Positions 7,883 through 16,559 of a stretch of DNA of 58,389 nt are shown piece by piece (the first letter of the stretch is position 1; each line of letters begins with the position of its first letter). Made by a program: the position numbers and the translations under genes. Below the pieces are notes generated by a model. It ran no database searches. It was not told the origin of the DNA and saw nothing but the letters and a program-made list of their open reading frames with translations. Source of the DNA: Bacteroidia bacterium (GTDB lineage Bacteria > Bacteroidota > Ignavibacteria > UBA10030); NCBI GenBank assembly GCA_022180565.1, contig BQML01000015.1, positions 1 through 58,389 on the forward strand. The letters are read 5' to 3'.

Positions 7883-9697
7883 ATGATGACCTTCAAAACG
7901 ATCATAAACTGCACAGCCACAGTTCTCTTGCTCGGAGTTTTCGGCAGCGTCCTTCAGGCTCAGGAGAGCCCGGACATTACGGCCGTGGAACTCCGGGAGC
8001 ATGTGCGGTATCTCGCATCGGATTCCCTCGAGGGGCGCGGCACAGGATTTCGGGGAGCGGAGCTTGCGGCTCAGTATATCGCCGGCCAATTCAAAAAAAT
8101 CGGTTTACGACCGGCAGGAAATGACGGGACGTTTTTTCACGGGTATGACTTTCTGCTTCATCGTGAGCTTGGCGCACGGACCCTTGCGGCGATCCGGTCG
8201 GCGAAGAAATCGCGCTCCCTGATTCTCCAGAGAGACTTCCGGCCTTTGGAATTCTCGGCCACCGGCGCCTTCGAGGGACCTGTCGTTTTTGCCGGATATG
8301 GGATTACCCTTCCCTCCCGATCCTATGATGATTATGCCGGAATCGACGTTCGGGACAAGGCCGTATTGATTTTTCGTGAACATCCGGAGAAAGCCAATCC
8401 CCACAGCGAGTTCGAACAGGCCGCGGGACTCCGCGGTAAAGTGATTCGTGCACGGGAGCTTGGCGCAAAGGCAGTCCTGATTGTTGGGGGGCTTTCGACC
8501 ATGGAGATGGACGATCTCTTGCCTTTTGCGGCGGTTCAGTCGGGCAGCGCGGCAGGGGTTCTCGTCGTGACTGTTACCCGAAGGGTTGCGGACGAACTGC
8601 TTGGGGACACCGGTAAGAGTCTGAACACCCTGGAAGACGCGATTCAGACCACGCTGAAGCCTGTGTCGTTTGAGTGTCAGGGTGTCACGCTGTCTCTGGA
8701 AACGGATTTACGTGAAATCCGAGGCATGAGCGTGAATGTCGCGGGGCTCCTTCCCGGAAGCGACAATGAGCTGAAAGAGGAGGTTGTTGTCGTGGGGGCG
8801 CACTACGACCATCTCGGGTATGGGGGTCCAGGCTCCGGCTCTCTGAAGCCGGATACGAGGGCGATACACAACGGCGCCGATGATAACGCGTCCGGCACGG
8901 CGGGGTTGATCGAGCTCGCGGAATATCTCGCGTCGATGAGAGCGTCATTGAAACGGAGCGTTCTCTTTCTGGCCTTTTCCGGCGAGGAGCGGGGTCTTCT
9001 GGGCTCCGCCGCGTATGTGGAACATCCCACAATTCCGCTTGACCGAATTGTCACAATGGTCAATATGGACATGATCGGCCGACTTCGCAACGGCAAGTTG
9101 ATCGTGTATGGCGCCGGGACGTCGCCTGGCTTCGCAGAGCTCCTCACCCGCACTACCCCGCGCGGCATCGACATGAAACCGGTTCCTGACGGCTTTGGTC
9201 CCAGCGATCAGTCGTCTTTCTATGCGAAAAACATCCCTGTTCTCCATTTCTTTACGGACCTCCATGAGGACTACCACAAGCCTTCGGATGATTGGGACAA
9301 GATCGAGTACGAGGGCATGGAAACGGTTCTAGGAATGGTGGCCGCGGTGACGATGGAGCTTGCCTCGTCGCAGGAACGGCCGGCGTATGCAAGTGTCGCG
9401 GCTCCGCGGAGGTCGGGTGAAGGACGGGGAATCCGGTCGTACACAGGGACCATACCGGATTTTGGCGAGCAGGTGGAGGGAATGAAGATCTCGGGCGTGA
9501 CCGACGGAAGTCCTGCGGCGGTCGCCGGACTTCAGGGAGGAGACATCATCGTGAAATTCGGCGCGATCGAGATCAAGAATCTGTACGATTACACGTTTGC
9601 GCTTGGGGAGTACAAACCGGGGAATGTTGTGGATGTTGTGGTGAACCGCGGAGGGGAGAAAAAGACGTTCCGGCTTACCGTCGGGAGCCGGAAGTGA
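7883..9697 (+). CDS. Exported M28-family zinc aminopeptidase with PA and PDZ domains
   Basis: From the ATG at 7883 the protein is 604 residues: signal peptide (1-26, ending LQAQ), a protease-associated-like insert (about 125-245), an M28 peptidase core (about 285-490) and a C-terminal PDZ domain (about 515-600). Zinc-site residues are visible: His307 (GAHYDH), Asp333 (GADDNASG), Glu368/Glu369 (SGEERGL), Asp396 (NMDMIG) and His465 (DYHKPSD). It should remove N-terminal residues from peptides in the periplasm or outside. An in-frame upstream extension to 7769 is rejected because it lies inside the preceding gene and would bury the signal peptide. It follows the propeller gene by 4 nt. The family call is firm; the substrate is unknown. 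Confidence 0.9.
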   Translation: MMTFKTIINCTATVLLLGVFGSVLQAQESPDITAVELREHVRYLASDSLEGRGTGFRGAELAAQYIAGQFKKIGLRPAGNDGTFFHGYDFLLHRELGARTLAAIRSAKKSRSLILQRDFRPLEFSATGAFEGPVVFAGYGITLPSRSYDDYAGIDVRDKAVLIFREHPEKANPHSEFEQAAGLRGKVIRARELGAKAVLIVGGLSTMEMDDLLPFAAVQSGSAAGVLVVTVTRRVADELLGDTGKSLNTLEDAIQTTLKPVSFECQGVTLSLETDLREIRGMSVNVAGLLPGSDNELKEEVVVVGAHYDHLGYGGPGSGSLKPDTRAIHNGADDNASGTAGLIELAEYLASMRASLKRSVLFLAFSGEERGLLGSAAYVEHPTIPLDRIVTMVNMDMIGRLRNGKLIVYGAGTSPGFAELLTRTTPRGIDMKPVPDGFGPSDQSSFYAKNIPVLHFFTDLHEDYHKPSDDWDKIEYEGMETVLGMVAAVTMELASSQERPAYASVAAPRRSGEGRGIRSYTGTIPDFGEQVEGMKISGVTDGSPAAVAGLQGGDIIVKFGAIEIKNLYDYTFALGEYKPGNVVDVVVNRGGEKKTFRLTVGSRK

Positions 9698-9719
9698 TCT
9701 TCCCTGCGGCCGGAGTCTG

Positions 9720-10019
9720 CTACTCGGATTCCACAAGAGTTGTATAACGTGCTCGCCCGTTTTTGAGGAGAGCTTCAAGCCGATTGACCAGGTCATTCGA
9801 CTTCTCGTCAAGGTCGTCCTCCAACGCCTCATATTCCTCCATCGAGGAGCAAACGTACTGCTCGACGAACGAATTTTTCTTCCCCTTTACCTCAAAGAGG
9901 GAATAATCTTTCTTCATTGCGTCCCTGAAATGGCTTCGCATTTCGCTCGCGAGCCGGAGGTATTCCTCCCTGCGTTCAGGGTCAATCTCATATGCGATCT
10001 GCAAGATCACCTTGGCCAT
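9720..10019 (-). CDS. Small protein of unknown function, possible dimeric alpha/beta barrel
   Basis: This 99-residue protein has no signal or membrane segment. The pattern AKVILQIAYEIDPERREEYLRLASEM, then FEVKGKKNSFVEQYVCSS and EEYEALEDDL, suggests strand-helix-strand-strand-helix, as in ABM-type ferredoxin-like dimers, but no specific family is recognised. It faces the M28 peptidase gene tail to tail with 22 nt between. It is the last gene of the minus-strand run that begins at the zinc-ribbon protein (11174). It is acidic overall in the second half. Function unknown. Confidence 0.6.
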   Translation of the reverse strand: MAKVILQIAYEIDPERREEYLRLASEMRSHFRDAMKKDYSLFEVKGKKNSFVEQYVCSSMEEYEALEDDLDEKSNDLVNRLEALLKNGRARYTTLVESE

Positions 10020-10069
10020 ACAAACCTTTCCGATGCTTGTGACGAATTTCTCTGACGCGCTCCTCGGGC

Positions 10070-10453
10070 CTAGTCAAGCTCGTTCAGCGCGCGTCGAACC
10101 TCTTCTTCATTCATTCCGAAATAGTGCCCCAACTCGTGGAGCAGAACTTCCCTGATCCTGTCCTTGAGTTCCCCTCTGTTCGTGCATTGCGCTTCGATGT
10201 TCTTTTGAAACAAGTGGATCGTGTCTGGGACCGTGGGAGAAGTCCCGTACCATGTGTTTCTGTGAGGAAGCGGAACTCCGGTATAAAGGCCGAGGAGGGA
10301 GTACCTGTCGGTTCTCATCTGACCGGCAAGCGCGGCAGAGGGATAATCCTCCACGACGATTTGAACGTTTTCAATCTTTTCCTGAAACAGGGGAGGAAGG
10401 GCGTCAAACGCCTCCTGAGCACAATCCTCAAATTCCTTCCGCGATATCTGCAT
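10070..10453 (-). CDS. Minimal matrixin-like metallopeptidase family protein (DUF1025/zincin type)
   Basis: The 127-residue protein carries HELGHYFGMNEEE near its C-terminus, a HExxH zinc-binding motif with following Glu residues. This fits the small bacterial metallopeptidase family with a minimal MMP-like domain. The middle segment GLYTGVPLPHRNT and the phrase DTIHLFQKNIE also agree with that family. It is cytoplasmic (no signal). The gene begins 1 nt after the stop of the zinc-ribbon Yip1-like gene and precedes a small unknown gene. Substrate and biological role are not established for most of the family. Confidence 0.82.
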   Translation of the reverse strand: MQISRKEFEDCAQEAFDALPPLFQEKIENVQIVVEDYPSAALAGQMRTDRYSLLGLYTGVPLPHRNTWYGTSPTVPDTIHLFQKNIEAQCTNRGELKDRIREVLLHELGHYFGMNEEEVRRALNELD

Positions 10454-10454
10454 A

Positions 10455-11174
10455 TCAGAGCGCTTTCTCCATCAAGACGAGGATCCAATCCGATCCTACA
10501 AAGAACGTTCCCAGCAGAATTGCCAGGACAATTCCGACGGCGAGAACGGCACGAGGCGCCGTGAAGCCGTGAATGATCCGCGTGCCCTTGACGGCGAGGA
10601 TGATGGTCCAAAGAGCCGCGAGCGCATCCAACGAGATCAGGATGTAGAACGAGGCCGGCTTGATCACTGCCGGGTTCGGGTTTGAGGTGAACAGAAACAT
10701 GCCGAACGTCATCAGCTCTATCGGCAAGACCACGATCACAGAGAGAACTATTGGCACGAGGGCATAGGCCAGCATCGCGTATGACTGCTTCACCTTCCTC
10801 GGTGAACCGAGCATGCGTACGACGCCGTGATAAAGGAACGTCAGGAGCACGGCGCTGAGGAGCCCGAGTGCCAATCCAGCCGCGAACGCAAAGGGTAGCA
10901 CATCCATCAACGTGTGAAAGAAGACACCGAGTCGGAGGTACCAGAACACTGTGAACGAGACGGCCACCCCAAACCCGCAAAAGAGAAAAAGGGCGTAATT
11001 CTTATGTTCGGCGAGCGCAATGGTTCGGAACGTTCTACGGGGAGATTCGAGGATCCCCCATGAAGTTTCAAACAGGTTCAGGTTTGGAACGCGATTCTGA
11101 AGAAACGCCCTGCAATTGGTGCAGACTGTGGCGAATTCGTCGTTTTCATGTGCGCAGGTAGGGCATCGGGTCAT
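10455..11174 (-). CDS. Zinc-ribbon Yip1-like multi-pass membrane protein
   Basis: The 239-residue protein opens with a zinc-ribbon pair (CPTC at about 4-7 and CTNC at about 17-20), followed by a FETSWGILESPRRTFRTIA linker and about five hydrophobic segments (from about 60 to the end). This layout is that of bacterial Yip1-domain proteins, whose function is poorly known. It is the first gene of a three-gene run with the metallopeptidase and the small unknown protein. A promoter-like sequence lies just upstream in the gap after tnaA. Confidence 0.75.
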   Translation of the reverse strand: MTRCPTCAHENDEFATVCTNCRAFLQNRVPNLNLFETSWGILESPRRTFRTIALAEHKNYALFLFCGFGVAVSFTVFWYLRLGVFFHTLMDVLPFAFAAGLALGLLSAVLLTFLYHGVVRMLGSPRKVKQSYAMLAYALVPIVLSVIVVLPIELMTFGMFLFTSNPNPAVIKPASFYILISLDALAALWTIILAVKGTRIIHGFTAPRAVLAVGIVLAILLGTFFVGSDWILVLMEKAL

Positions 11175-11198
11175 CGTCGCTCGGGGCGATGATGGGAA

Positions 11199-11227
11199 AA
11201 TGTAGGGAGTTTGGGGGTTTGATGCAA
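11199..11227 (-). promoter_or_regulatory. Putative promoter of the Yip1-like gene
   Basis: Minus strand: TTGCAT (11222-11227), 17 bp spacer, TACATT (11199-11204). It lies in the 61 nt gap after the tnaA stop and would give a leader of about 18 nt. Found by eye. Confidence 0.4.
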
Positions 11228-11235
11228 TGTTTTTT

Positions 11236-12612
11236 TCATTTCAGCGGACGAAACTTTGCCGTGAAATGGCGAAGGACCGGGGGCTCTTCGATAATCTGCA
11301 TTCCCCTCAGCTTTTTGCGATCCCTGTACACCTCCTGGATGACTTCGATCACATAATCAACATGGCTCTGGGTGTACACCCGCCGCGGAATTGCGAGCCG
11401 GACAAGTTCCATCGGCGGAGGCTGAAACCTTCCCGTCCTGGGGTCGGTTTTTCCAAACATCACACTGCCGATTTCCACAGAACGGATACCTCCCCTTCGA
11501 AAGAGTTCGCATACAATAGCCTGTCCGGGATACTGTTCGGGAGGAATCTGCGGTGTAAACCGTCTCGCATCGAGATAAACAGCATGGCCTCCGGGGGGTT
11601 GGACGATCGGAACCCCCCGCTCCACAAGTTTTTCCCCGAGATATTCCACGGAACGAATTCTGTACGTGAGGTAATGTTCGTCGAGGATTTCTTCCAGCCC
11701 CTGGGCAATGGCTTCCAAGTCACGTCCCGCTAATCCCCCATAGGTGGGAAATCCCTCGGTCACGATCAGAATATTTCTCGCCTTTTCGGCAAGCGACGCG
11801 TCATTCATGGCCAGAAACCCGCCCATATTGACCAAGGCATCCTTTTTGGCGCTCATGGTACAGCCATCGGCATAGGAGAACATCTCGCGGGCAATCTGGC
11901 GAACACTCTTGTGAGCGTAGCCCTTTTCACGTTTCTTGATGAAGAAGGCGTTTTCTGCAAAGCGGCATGCATCGAGGAACAAAGGAATGCGGTATTTCCG
12001 GAGCAGGCGGGATGTCTTCCGGATATTCTCCATGGAGACAGGCTGTCCGCCCCCTGAGTTGTTCGTGACGGTGAGCATGCACAGAGGGATGGATGAAGGC
12101 CCCATTTTCTTGATAAAGCTTTCGAGCGCGACCAGATCCATATTTCCTTTGAAGTCCGCGATCAGTGCAGGCTGTTTTCCCTCGGACGTCGGAAAATCGT
12201 GCGCCTCGGCTCCCGTGAATTCCACGTTGGCACGCGTCGTATCGAAGTGAGTATTGTTCGGGATATGCTTGCCCGGGCCGCCCACGACGGAAAAGAGGAT
12301 TTTCTCGGCCGCTCTCCCCTGATGGGTAGGGATGACGTGCCGGAATCCGGTGAGTTCCCGAATGGTGCGCTCGAATCGAAAAAAACTCCTGGAGCCGGCG
12401 TACGATTCATCTCCGTCCATGACACCGGCCCATTGGCGGGCGCTCATCGCCGACGTGCCGCTGTCGGTGAGGAGATCGATGAGCACGTCGTCTGCCTTGA
12501 TGAGAAACGGGTTGTACCATGCCCGGCGGAGAATACGTTCCCTCTCCGCCGGCGTTGTAAAGCGAATCGGTTCAACCGATTTGATCTTGAACGGTTCGAT
12601 AATCGTTTTCAT
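11236..12612 (-). CDS. tnaA: Tryptophanase (PLP-dependent beta-eliminating lyase)
   Basis: The 458-residue enzyme matches the tryptophanase/tyrosine phenol-lyase family over its whole length (IDLLTDSGT, THQGR, NSGGGQPVS, SYADGCTMSAKKD with PLP Lys257, EGFPTYGGL, LRHFTAK). It is assigned as tryptophanase because Asp124 (FDTT) and Ile381 (VEIGS) stand where tyrosine phenol-lyase has Thr124 and Arg381. The reaction splits L-tryptophan to indole, pyruvate and ammonia. No tnaC-like leader peptide was seen; instead the gene starts 2 nt after the stop of a peroxiredoxin gene, within a run that includes apt and an enoyl-CoA hydratase-like gene. No tryptophan transporter is next to it. Activity on related beta-substituted amino acids such as cysteine is possible. 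Confidence 0.88.
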   Translation of the reverse strand: MKTIIEPFKIKSVEPIRFTTPAERERILRRAWYNPFLIKADDVLIDLLTDSGTSAMSARQWAGVMDGDESYAGSRSFFRFERTIRELTGFRHVIPTHQGRAAEKILFSVVGGPGKHIPNNTHFDTTRANVEFTGAEAHDFPTSEGKQPALIADFKGNMDLVALESFIKKMGPSSIPLCMLTVTNNSGGGQPVSMENIRKTSRLLRKYRIPLFLDACRFAENAFFIKKREKGYAHKSVRQIAREMFSYADGCTMSAKKDALVNMGGFLAMNDASLAEKARNILIVTEGFPTYGGLAGRDLEAIAQGLEEILDEHYLTYRIRSVEYLGEKLVERGVPIVQPPGGHAVYLDARRFTPQIPPEQYPGQAIVCELFRRGGIRSVEIGSVMFGKTDPRTGRFQPPPMELVRLAIPRRVYTQSHVDYVIEVIQEVYRDRKKLRGMQIIEEPPVLRHFTAKFRPLK

Positions 12613-12614
12613 GA

Positions 12615-13070
12615 TTAGGTTTTGAGCATGTGGAGAATCGCCAGGGCTCGCGTGGCATGTCGCTTCACGAACAGCTCATGGTGCAAGACGCCGCGAATCG
12701 TCCCCTCTTTGTCTATGACATACGTGACGCGAAGTCTTCTCAATCCTCCGAGGACGAGGACATCGTAGGTTGAGGCAAGTACATTGCGTTCGTCCGTCAC
12801 GAGCAGAAACGGAAGGTTGTGCGCGCGGGCGAATCGCTTGTGTTGCTCGGGTGGGTCTGCGCTGATGCCGATGAGGATGGCGTCGTATGATTGCAGGTCG
12901 GGGTGGACGTCAGCAAACCTGCAGGCCTCCCTTGTGCATCCCCAGGTGAAATCTTTTGGATAGAAGTACAGGACAACATGGTGTCTTCCGTAGTAATCCG
13001 AGAGGCGGGATTGCGAACCGTCGTGGAAACGGAACTGGACATCAGGGGCGCGTGTGCCGACCTGGAGCAT
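12615..13070 (-). CDS. Peroxiredoxin of the BCP family (cytoplasmic)
   Basis: This 151-residue protein has the BCP active-site stretch YPKDFTWGCTREAC with Cys45 (peroxidatic) and Cys50 (likely resolving), and no signal peptide. It should reduce peroxides in the cytoplasm using thioredoxin or a low-molecular-weight thiol; a bacillithiol-pathway enzyme (BshC) is encoded elsewhere in this window. The stop lies 2 nt before the tnaA start, so the two are almost certainly co-transcribed. It lies 23 nt after apt. It differs from the secreted paralogue at 6018 mainly in lacking the export signal. Confidence 0.87.
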   Translation of the reverse strand: MLQVGTRAPDVQFRFHDGSQSRLSDYYGRHHVVLYFYPKDFTWGCTREACRFADVHPDLQSYDAILIGISADPPEQHKRFARAHNLPFLLVTDERNVLASTYDVLVLGGLRRLRVTYVIDKEGTIRGVLHHELFVKRHATRALAILHMLKT

Positions 13071-13093
13071 GTTTGCCTGAGGAACAAAGGAGT

Positions 13094-13627
13094 TTATTGC
13101 TCTTCCGATTCATACCGGATGACCGAGAAGACATTGTAAGGCTTCAACCGGTCTCTTCCCTTCAGGAACGTCAGCTCCACGAGGAACGAAATGCCGACGA
13201 TCGATCCCTGCATGCGTTTGATGAGGCGGCAGGCAGCCGAGGCGGTTCCTCCCGTTGCGAGGAGATCGTCATGAACGAGAACGCTTTCTCCCGGCGTTAT
13301 TGCATCGGTATGGATCTCGACGGCATCGCGGCCGTACTCGAGTTCGTACGTCTCACGCATCGTAGCGGAAGGAAGCTTTCCTGGTTTTCGGGCCGGCACG
13401 AAGCCGGCGCCAAGCCGATGTGCGAGCAGTGCGCCGAAGATGAAGCCACGGGCTTCAATGCCTACGACTTTGTCCACACGCGTCCCCGCCAATGGTTCGT
13501 ACAGAGCGTCCAAAGCAATTTGCATTGCGTTGGGATTCCGGAGGAGGGTTGTGATATCGCGGAAAACAATTCCAGGTTTTGGAAAGTCGCGAACCGCGCG
13601 GATGTGAGCGGCGAGTGTGCTTACCAT
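13094..13627 (-). CDS. apt: Adenine phosphoribosyltransferase
   Basis: The 177-residue protein is of usual length for Apt and shows the N-terminal IRAVRDFPKPGIVFRDIT segment, VGIEARGFIFG, and the PRPP-binding loop VLVHDDLLATGGTA (about residues 120-135). It converts adenine and PRPP to AMP and pyrophosphate in purine salvage. Its start overlaps the end of the enoyl-CoA hydratase-like gene by 7 nt. Salvage of nucleosides is also encoded at 28884-32091. Confidence 0.95.
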   Translation of the reverse strand: MVSTLAAHIRAVRDFPKPGIVFRDITTLLRNPNAMQIALDALYEPLAGTRVDKVVGIEARGFIFGALLAHRLGAGFVPARKPGKLPSATMRETYELEYGRDAVEIHTDAITPGESVLVHDDLLATGGTASAACRLIKRMQGSIVGISFLVELTFLKGRDRLKPYNVFSVIRYESEEQ

Positions 13628-14412
13628 CGCAAAGGTTCTTTCTTGAGAAACGCTTCAATCCCCTTCTTGCAGTCGTCCGTCATCCTCGTGAGGGCATTCA
13701 GGTTCGCGGCATAATCGAGGGCATCGGAGGTTGACATTCCGTGCAGGCGGGCGAGGAGTTCTTTGATGAGCCCGAGCGACGAGGGACTGCACGTTTTGGC
13801 CATTTCGAGGGCGAGGGAACGCCCGAAGGACTCCAGCTCCGTTTCGGGCACCACGTGGTTTACAAGTCCCATTGCATGAGCTTCTTCTGCGTTCAGGATC
13901 GTTCCTCGGAGCGTGAGTTCGCGTGCCCTGGCTTCCCCTACTCGGCGGACGAGAAAAACCATCACAATCGCCGGGATGAAACCGATGCGTACTTCGGTGT
14001 ATCCGAGACGCGCGGTCTCTCGTGATGCGATGACGATATCGCAAACCGTCGCCAATCCGCATCCTCCGGCCAGAGCGTTGCCATGGACGAGGGCAAGAAC
14101 GGGCTTGCGGAGCGTGTAGATTTGCAGGAAGAGCTTCATCAGCCTGCCTGAGTCTTCCTGGTTCCGGTGAAAGTCGAAGCCCGAAATCTCCTGGAGATAG
14201 GCCAGGTCGGCGCCGGAGCAGAACGATTCCCCCTCGCCCTTGAGCAGAATGATACGGACATCAGGGTTTTTTTGGGCTGTGGCGAAGGCTGAAGAAAGCT
14301 CTTCGACCATGAGATTGTCGAGGGCATTGTGTTTTTCAGGGCGGGCGAGGCTGATCGAACAAATGCGCTGGTCAACGCTGACCTTGATCCTGGTATACTC
14401 GTTGGGCGACAT
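13621..14412 (-). CDS. Enoyl-CoA hydratase/isomerase family protein
   Basis: From ATG 14412 the protein has 263 residues, the usual crotonase length. The oxyanion-hole segments FCSGADLAYL and GNALAGGCGLA are present, and the second catalytic glutamate is kept in GYTEVRIGFIPA. The first catalytic glutamate of mitochondrial enoyl-CoA hydratase is Gly here (GGCGLA), so simple hydratase activity is uncertain. The TEVRIGFIPA form resembles methylglutaconyl-CoA hydratase (LiuC-like) enzymes of leucine breakdown. A longer frame to 14520 was rejected: it reads through the glnA terminator and the promoter. The gene overlaps apt by 7 nt. A -10-like box lies 9 nt before the ATG. Confidence 0.82.
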   Translation of the reverse strand: MSPNEYTRIKVSVDQRICSISLARPEKHNALDNLMVEELSSAFATAQKNPDVRIILLKGEGESFCSGADLAYLQEISGFDFHRNQEDSGRLMKLFLQIYTLRKPVLALVHGNALAGGCGLATVCDIVIASRETARLGYTEVRIGFIPAIVMVFLVRRVGEARARELTLRGTILNAEEAHAMGLVNHVVPETELESFGRSLALEMAKTCSPSSLGLIKELLARLHGMSTSDALDYAANLNALTRMTDDCKKGIEAFLKKEPLRW

Positions 14413-14421
14413 GGTGGCGGC

Positions 14422-14450
14422 AAAGTAGGAAGAAGGCCCCCGAAAATCAA
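14422..14450 (-). promoter_or_regulatory. Putative promoter of the enoyl-CoA hydratase-apt-peroxiredoxin-tnaA run
   Basis: Minus strand: TTGATT (14445-14450), 17 bp spacer, TACTTT (14422-14427). The -10 box ends 9 nt before the ATG at 14412, so the transcript would be leaderless or nearly so. It sits directly downstream of the glnA terminator, as expected for a new transcription unit. Confidence 0.45.
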
Positions 14451-14461
14451 GGAATTCGCAC

Positions 14462-14494
14462 AAAAAAACCGGCTCCCTGTTGAAGAGAGCCGGT
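14462..14494 (-). terminator. Rho-independent terminator after glnA
   Basis: On the minus strand an ACCGGCTC stem pairs with GAGCCGGT around a short loop and is followed directly by seven T residues. It begins 22 nt after the glnA stop codon and cleanly separates glnA from the next minus-strand gene. Confidence 0.88.
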
Positions 14495-14516
14495 CGATTC
14501 CAGAACCTCCGAATTC

Positions 14517-15959
14517 TCACACGTCGTAATACAGCATGAATTCATACGGGTGGGGACGGAGTTGCATAGGTTTGACCTCCTTCGACCGTTTGTAATCGAT
14601 CCAGGTCCGGATAATATCCTCCGTGAAGACATCGCCGCGGAGCAGGAACTCATGATCGCGTTCCAAGGCGGAGAGGGCCTCGTCGAGGGAACCGGGAGTT
14701 GAAGGAACATCGGTGAGTTGTTCCGGCGTCATCTCGTAAATGTCCTTGTCCAGCGGCTTGCCCGGGTCAATCTTGTTGATGATGCCGTCCAGTCCCGCCA
14801 TCAGCATTGCTGTAAACGCAAGGTACGGGTTGCATGTCGGATCGGGGCATCGGAATTCCAGTCGCTTTGCCTTGGGATTCGATGAGTACATCGGAATTCT
14901 GACTGCGGCCGACCTGTTGCGTTGAGAATATGCCAGGTTCACGGGGGCTTCATAACCCGGAACGAGTCGTTTGTATGAGTTCGTTGTGGGATTCGTCAGA
15001 GCGCAGAGCGCCGGGGCATGCCTGAGGATTCCTCCGATATAATGCATAGCCACATCACTCAATCCGGCATAACCGCTTCCGGCAAAGAGGGCCTTCCCGT
15101 CCTTCCAGAGGCTCTGGTGAACGTGCATACCCGATCCGTTGTCACCAAAGATCGGTTTAGGCATGAAGGTGACGGTCTTCCCGTGCTTCTTGGCCACGTT
15201 CTTGGTGATGTACTTGTACACCAGATAGTTATCCGCCATTCGGGTCAGCGTGTCGCGGCGCATGTCGATTTCGGTCTGTCCGGCCGTAGCTACCTCGTGG
15301 TGATGTACCTCAACCTTGATTCCCACCGATTCGAGGGTGAGAACCATGTCGGTCCTGATATCCTGCAGAGTGTCGATCGGTGCCGTGGGAAAGTAACCTT
15401 CCTTGTAGCGGGGTTTGTGGCCGAGGTTCTGTGAGCCGTTGGAGCCGCTGTTCCAGAATCCTTCCTCGGAATCGATGTAGTAGTAGCCGTAGTTGTAGGA
15501 TTGATCGAACCGGATGTTGTCGAGGATGAAGAATTCCGGTTCCGGTCCGAAGAAAGCCGTATCGGCGATGCCGGTTGTCTTGAGATACGCTTCTCCCTTG
15601 CGGGCCACGTGGCGAGGATCACGGGAATAGGCCTCGCGGGTAATTGGATCGGCAACGTCGCAGGTGAGGCTCAATGTTGGAACGGCAGTAAAGGGATCGA
15701 CGAAGGCCGATTCCGGATCAGGGAACAGCAGCATGTCACTTTCGTGGATCTTCTGAAACCCGCGAATGCTCGATCCGTCGAATCCAATACCATCGTCGAA
15801 AATCTCACCTGAAAATTCACCCGCCGTGACGGAAAAATGCTGCCACTGGCCGAGCATGTCGCAGAATTTGAGGTCGACGACTTTGATATTCCGGTCTTTC
15901 ATGAGTTGAAAGACTTTGTCGACCCCGGTTGCCGAACGTGCCTTCGTTGCAGTTGCCAT
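14517..15959 (-). CDS. glnA: Glutamine synthetase type I
   Basis: The 480-residue enzyme is full length for GSI. Visible motifs are FDGSSIRGF, the GPEPEFF metal site, [12 protein letters not shown], the ATP-site [20 protein letters not shown] and the [14 protein letters not shown] region. The segment [12 protein letters not shown] contains a Tyr at the place of the adenylylated tyrosine of GSI-beta enzymes, so covalent control is possible. It makes glutamine from glutamate, ammonia and ATP. The gene lies 26 nt after an Lrp/AsnC-family regulator, probably in the same transcript, and ends at a strong terminator. Confidence 0.96.
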   Translation of the reverse strand: MATATKARSATGVDKVFQLMKDRNIKVVDLKFCDMLGQWQHFSVTAGEFSGEIFDDGIGFDGSSIRGFQKIHESDMLLFPDPESAFVDPFTAVPTLSLTCDVADPITREAYSRDPRHVARKGEAYLKTTGIADTAFFGPEPEFFILDNIRFDQSYNYGYYYIDSEEGFWNSGSNGSQNLGHKPRYKEGYFPTAPIDTLQDIRTDMVLTLESVGIKVEVHHHEVATAGQTEIDMRRDTLTRMADNYLVYKYITKNVAKKHGKTVTFMPKPIFGDNGSGMHVHQSLWKDGKALFAGSGYAGLSDVAMHYIGGILRHAPALCALTNPTTNSYKRLVPGYEAPVNLAYSQRNRSAAVRIPMYSSNPKAKRLEFRCPDPTCNPYLAFTAMLMAGLDGIINKIDPGKPLDKDIYEMTPEQLTDVPSTPGSLDEALSALERDHEFLLRGDVFTEDIIRTWIDYKRSKEVKPMQLRPHPYEFMLYYDV

Positions 15960-15985
15960 AAGCGCTCCCGGTTTAAGATGGTTGA

Positions 15986-16441
15986 TTATTTATGGTTTGA
16001 GACCCTGATGCGGAATGTTTCCTTCGCCGTGGAGAGGACGACGCTTGTCGTCGTTTTTACGACTCCCTGCCAGGATTGAATTCTGGCCAGGAGTCTTTCC
16101 AGGCTTGCGGTGTTTTCAGTGCGAATCTTGAGAATGTGGGTGCCCTCCCCCGTCACTGCATGACATTCGAGAATCTCATCGACGGCCGCCGCGTGCTCCA
16201 GGAAAGCGGCGAAGTGTCTGGAAGAATCAACTGTTACCGTGATGAACGCCGTGATGTCCTTGCCCAGCTTCTTGTGATCGAGTTTTGCGAAATATCCGGT
16301 GATCGTGCCTGATTCTTCAAGTTTTCGAAGGCGTTCGCTTGCGGCGGGAAGCGAAAGATGGATGCGTTCGGCGAGATCGTTCCTCCTTGTCCTTCCTTCT
16401 TTCTGAAGGATTTCGAGGATTTTAAGGTCGATCTCGTCCAT
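15986..16441 (-). CDS. Lrp/AsnC family transcriptional regulator
   Basis: The 151-residue protein has the family layout: an N-terminal helix-turn-helix ([21 protein letters not shown]..., recognition helix near [16 protein letters not shown], about 29-44) and a C-terminal RAM effector domain (about 65-145) with the usual [16 protein letters not shown] core. Such proteins sense amino acids and bind DNA as multimers. Its place immediately before glnA suggests control of nitrogen assimilation. The promoter region carries an inverted repeat that overlaps the -35 box, consistent with autoregulation, though this is inferred only. Confidence 0.88.
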   Translation of the reverse strand: MDEIDLKILEILQKEGRTRRNDLAERIHLSLPAASERLRKLEESGTITGYFAKLDHKKLGKDITAFITVTVDSSRHFAAFLEHAAAVDEILECHAVTGEGTHILKIRTENTASLERLLARIQSWQGVVKTTTSVVLSTAKETFRIRVSNHK

Positions 16442-16496
16442 GTGGATTCAGAACTAAGGGGATGTGGGCGTCAGAAGATAAAAACTAAGGTGCTTC

Positions 16497-16543
16497 CTTG
16501 ACAAGACCTTCAAATATAAGGTACAAATAACGGTTTTGTCAAG
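16497..16543 (-). promoter_or_regulatory. Putative promoter of lrp-glnA, flanked by an inverted repeat
   Basis: Minus strand: TTGACA (16537-16542), 17 bp spacer, TTATAT (16514-16519), a near-consensus promoter about 73 nt before the regulator start. Perfect 8 bp arms CTTGACAA (16497-16504) and TTGTCAAG (16536-16543) bracket the promoter 31 bp apart, with the -35 box inside one arm. This geometry would suit binding of a multimeric Lrp-type protein to both arms. Confidence 0.55.
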
Positions 16544-16559
16544 TCTTTTTTTGGGGGGA

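Noticed and set aside
11236..12612. Tyrosine phenol-lyase as the identity of the PLP lyase
   Set aside because: Asp124 and Ile381 stand where tyrosine phenol-lyase has Thr124 and Arg381, favouring tryptophanase.
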